DNA from: CAVZKK01 sp964573475
GTDB taxonomy: Archaea > Thermoproteota > Bathyarchaeia > Bathyarchaeales > Bathycorpusculaceae
Reading direction: 5' to 3'
Length of the DNA: 8,025 nt
Assembly: GCA_964573475.1 (NCBI GenBank)
Contig: CAZNJT010000070.1
Location: forward strand, 1-8,025
Shown one piece after another: positions 6,744 to 8,025 of the stretch (the stretch's first letter is position 1; each line of letters opens with the position of its first letter). A program made the translations under genes and the position numbers. Below the pieces are notes generated by a model. That model had not been told where the DNA came from, ran no database searches, and saw only the letters and a program-made list of their open reading frames with translations.

Positions 6744-6751
6744 ATTTAAAG
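6744..6751 (-). promoter_or_regulatory. Proximal TATA-like element of the 814-aa gene
   Basis: CTTTAAAT on the minus strand would place transcription start near 6722, giving a leader of about 25 bases that includes the Shine-Dalgarno at 6704-6712. It competes with a better BRE/TATA pair at 6889-6905. Confidence 0.4.
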
Positions 6752-6888
6752 CACCATGTCCATATAGAAGCTCAAACTGTGCTCTTTGACACTTACTAAA
6801 GAGAGTTTAACTCCCTCGAAACCAGCCTGAGGTACAGGTCTGTCTTCCCCATAATTTAACTTTGTAGTTGGCTATTTTACAGGCATGT

Positions 6889-6905
6889 CTTTATAAGCGT
6901 TTCGG
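6889..6905 (-). promoter_or_regulatory. Strong BRE/TATA pair pointing toward the 814-aa gene
   Basis: The minus strand reads CCGAAACG followed directly by CTTATAAAG, the best BRE + TATA match in the window. Transcription would start near 6868. That gives a leader of about 170 bases before ATG 6696, or a short non-coding transcript. It sits just beyond the stop of the 101-aa gene. TTATAA is symmetric, but the purine-rich BRE sets the direction. Confidence 0.5.
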
Positions 6906-6925
6906 AATTGACTCGATATCTAATT

Positions 6926-7231
6926 TTAGCATCGATGCGGCCTGATCCGTTTGTAATCGCGACCAGATATTTTACGCTTCGCTGACAAATACACAACTAA
7001 CCCAATCACGAAACTGATGGCAAAAATCTCAACATTAAGAGCTGAATATGTCGAAGCACCTGAATCATGAGTTCCTTCAAGTATTTCTAGTCGTTGCTCA
7101 ATTGATTGTGGTGTTATGTTATCGCCATTTTCGGCTTTGATCGTAGCTAATGGCATCAATGTTAGTGATAGTCCCAAAAGCACAGCTGCCAAAGAATAGA
7201 CTAGAATTTTCTTCAAATCTCTCGTCTCCAT
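6926..7231 (-). CDS. Small two-helix membrane protein of unknown function (101 aa)
   Basis: No family is recognised. The basic N-terminus (METRDLKK) precedes a hydrophobic segment at about 9-31, which is either a signal peptide (possible cleavage after IKA, residue 33) or an anchor. A short polar loop at about 33-64 carries a likely amphipathic helix (SIEQRLEILEG). A second hydrophobic helix spans about 66-84 (LNVEIFAISFVIGLVVYLSA) and is followed by a strongly basic cytoplasmic tail (KRKISGRDYKRIRPHR). The gene lies 58 bases downstream of a membrane-bound winged-helix regulator in the same direction. It has its own TATA-like element centred 25 bases before the ATG, so the transcript may be leaderless. 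A partner or regulated target of the regulator is a reasonable inference, but nothing proves it. Confidence 0.72.
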   Translation of the reverse strand: METRDLKKILVYSLAAVLLGLSLTLMPLATIKAENGDNITPQSIEQRLEILEGTHDSGASTYSALNVEIFAISFVIGLVVYLSAKRKISGRDYKRIRPHRC

Positions 7232-7252
7232 GAACAGTAAGCTATGCAGAGG

Positions 7253-7259
7253 CTTTTAT
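7253..7259 (-). promoter_or_regulatory. TATA-like element of the 101-aa gene (leaderless)
   Basis: ATAAAAG on the minus strand is centred 25 bases before ATG 7231, so transcription would start at or very near the start codon. No Shine-Dalgarno is present. GTTCTAAAA lies seven bases further upstream (7267-7275), as in front of the 236-aa gene. Confidence 0.5.
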
Positions 7260-7289
7260 GTCTACTTTTTAGAACGCTATGTTTGGGCT

Positions 7290-7748
7290 TCAAAATGGTT
7301 TCGCCCTCCATAACCTGAAGGTTTCAACCCAGAAAATTATGGTTGCAATTAAGCCGAACATCAAAGTGTAAAAGCTGGGAGCCATCTGACCTAAAATGGT
7401 CAATGTGAAATAGGCTGTTAGCATTGTGGAGAATAAAACTGAATAAAAGAGGTAGCGGGGCACGAGAAAGCGGCCCATGCGTGTGAAGAATCGAAGGATT
7501 CCAACTTTTACTTCACTTTCAAGGGTGTATTCGCCTGTTCCTTTTTTCTGAATTAAGCCTAAGTCCTGCAGCTTTTCGAGGTGATGCACTGCAATGCTGG
7601 GGCTGGAGAATCCTAAAGCACGCTGAACTTCGCGCACTCCCACGCTATGTGTGGGCTGTTGTAGCAGGTACCAGTAGACGATGAGTGTTTTTCCTTTTAA
7701 TGCGGATTCTAAAAAGGCTGAGTCAAGTTCGTGTGGGGTTTTTGACAT
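7290..7748 (-). CDS. Membrane-anchored winged-helix transcriptional regulator
   Basis: This 152-residue protein has an N-terminal ArsR/MarR-like winged helix (about 18-76). The recognition-helix region is SSPSIAVHHLEKLQDLGLI (48-66), preceded by VGVREVQRALG, and a wing follows at KKGTGEYTL (68-76). Two membrane helices follow, at about 99-120 (YLFYSVLFSTMLTAYFTLTILG) and 126-146 (FYTLMFGLIATIIFWVETFRLW), with basic residues flanking them (R90, R93, R98; R145, R148, K150). The DNA-binding domain and both termini would be cytoplasmic, the loop between helices being short. One-component membrane regulators of this layout are common in archaea. The signal and targets are unknown. The most likely targets are the 101-aa gene downstream and the divergent gene. 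The gene has a TATA-like element close upstream and no Shine-Dalgarno. Confidence 0.87.
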   Translation of the reverse strand: MSKTPHELDSAFLESALKGKTLIVYWYLLQQPTHSVGVREVQRALGFSSPSIAVHHLEKLQDLGLIQKKGTGEYTLESEVKVGILRFFTRMGRFLVPRYLFYSVLFSTMLTAYFTLTILGQMAPSFYTLMFGLIATIIFWVETFRLWRAKPF

Positions 7749-7766
7749 AAAGTGTCGCCGAAATAC

Positions 7767-7775
7767 TTTTTATGG
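7767..7775 (-). promoter_or_regulatory. TATA-like element of the winged-helix regulator gene
   Basis: CCATAAAAA on the minus strand is centred about 23 bases before ATG 7748, close to the spacing of a leaderless transcript. A second candidate, GCTTTTAAAC at about 7783-7792, would give a leader of roughly a dozen bases. No Shine-Dalgarno is present in either case. Confidence 0.42.
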
Positions 7776-7849
7776 AGGGGTCGTTTAAAAGCCTAATCAA
7801 AAATCGCGTCTGGATGACTTTGATTTCTCGCTTTCCGAGGAACCCAAGA

Positions 7850-7858
7850 CTTATAATT
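7850..7858 (+). promoter_or_regulatory. TATA-like element of the divergent right-edge gene
   Basis: CTTATAATT is centred about 24 bases before GTG 7878. This indicates a leaderless transcript starting at the GTG. No Shine-Dalgarno precedes that codon. Confidence 0.45.
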
Positions 7859-7877
7859 TCCGTTGACAGATTCAAGT

Positions 7878-8025
7878 GTGGCGAGTGAATTGGCTGAGAA
7901 AAGTTTGAAAAAGGAAAGGTTTCAACGGGCAACGAGAGTTATCAGGAGATTTACGAATTTTATTGGCAGGCGGCATATTTGGTCGGGTTTGCTTGCTGGA
8001 TTCTTGTGGGCGTTTCCTGCGCCTT
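7878..8025 (+). CDS. N-terminus of a membrane protein, truncated by the window edge
   Basis: Forty-nine codons are visible with no stop. The N-terminus is basic and helical (KSLKKERFQRATRVIRRF, then GRRHIWSG). It is followed by the start of a hydrophobic segment (LLAGFLWAFPAP) that runs off the window. GTG 7878 is chosen because a TATA-like element sits about 24 bases upstream and the reading frame stays open from there. The overlapping GTG at 7876 is closed quickly by a stop. The gene is divergent from the winged-helix regulator, with a shared 129-base intergenic region, so that regulator may control it. Too little is visible to name a family. Confidence 0.6.
   Translation, partial: MASELAEKSLKKERFQRATRVIRRFTNFIGRRHIWSGLLAGFLWAFPAP

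Overview
The window looks like a stretch of a moderately AT-rich archaeal genome, probably from the Bathyarchaeia or a related lineage. The evidence is an H4MPT-type formaldehyde-activating enzyme, an archaeal TrmI tRNA methyltransferase, BRE/TATA-like promoters, a mixture of Shine-Dalgarno and probably leaderless genes, TTG/GTG starts, and a membrane-anchored winged-helix regulator. The lineage is inferred from gene style; no rRNA or other decisive marker is present.

Left part (1-2897, + strand) holds metabolic and housekeeping genes. The first gene is cut by the window edge. Its visible 241 residues are a complete formaldehyde-activating enzyme (Fae) preceded in frame by about 46 residues that read as the C-terminal end of a pyruvate-dependent aldolase of the DapA/NAL superfamily. 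It therefore appears to be an aldolase-Fae fusion, the most notable item in the window. Nine bases later comes trmI. After a gap with its own promoter and a strong Shine-Dalgarno comes an M24 (Xaa-Pro peptidase-fold) protein whose metal-ligand positions are partly replaced.

Middle part (2900-3878, - strand) is a probable two-gene operon: a 236-residue membrane-anchored protein of unknown function followed by an 84-residue zinc-ribbon protein. The Shine-Dalgarno of the second gene starts in the stop codon of the first. The operon converges on the M24 gene with two bases between stop codons. A perfect 7-bp inverted repeat lies upstream of its promoter.

Right part (3879-8025) is accessory in character. 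A 373-base non-coding stretch is followed by an 814-residue secreted, beta-rich surface protein with two CARDB-like domains (- strand). Then come a 101-residue two-helix membrane protein and a 152-residue winged-helix regulator with two membrane helices (both - strand), and a divergent, truncated start of another membrane protein (+ strand) at the right edge. The regulator, the small membrane protein and the divergent gene look like a local signalling group, but what they sense or control cannot be read from the sequence.
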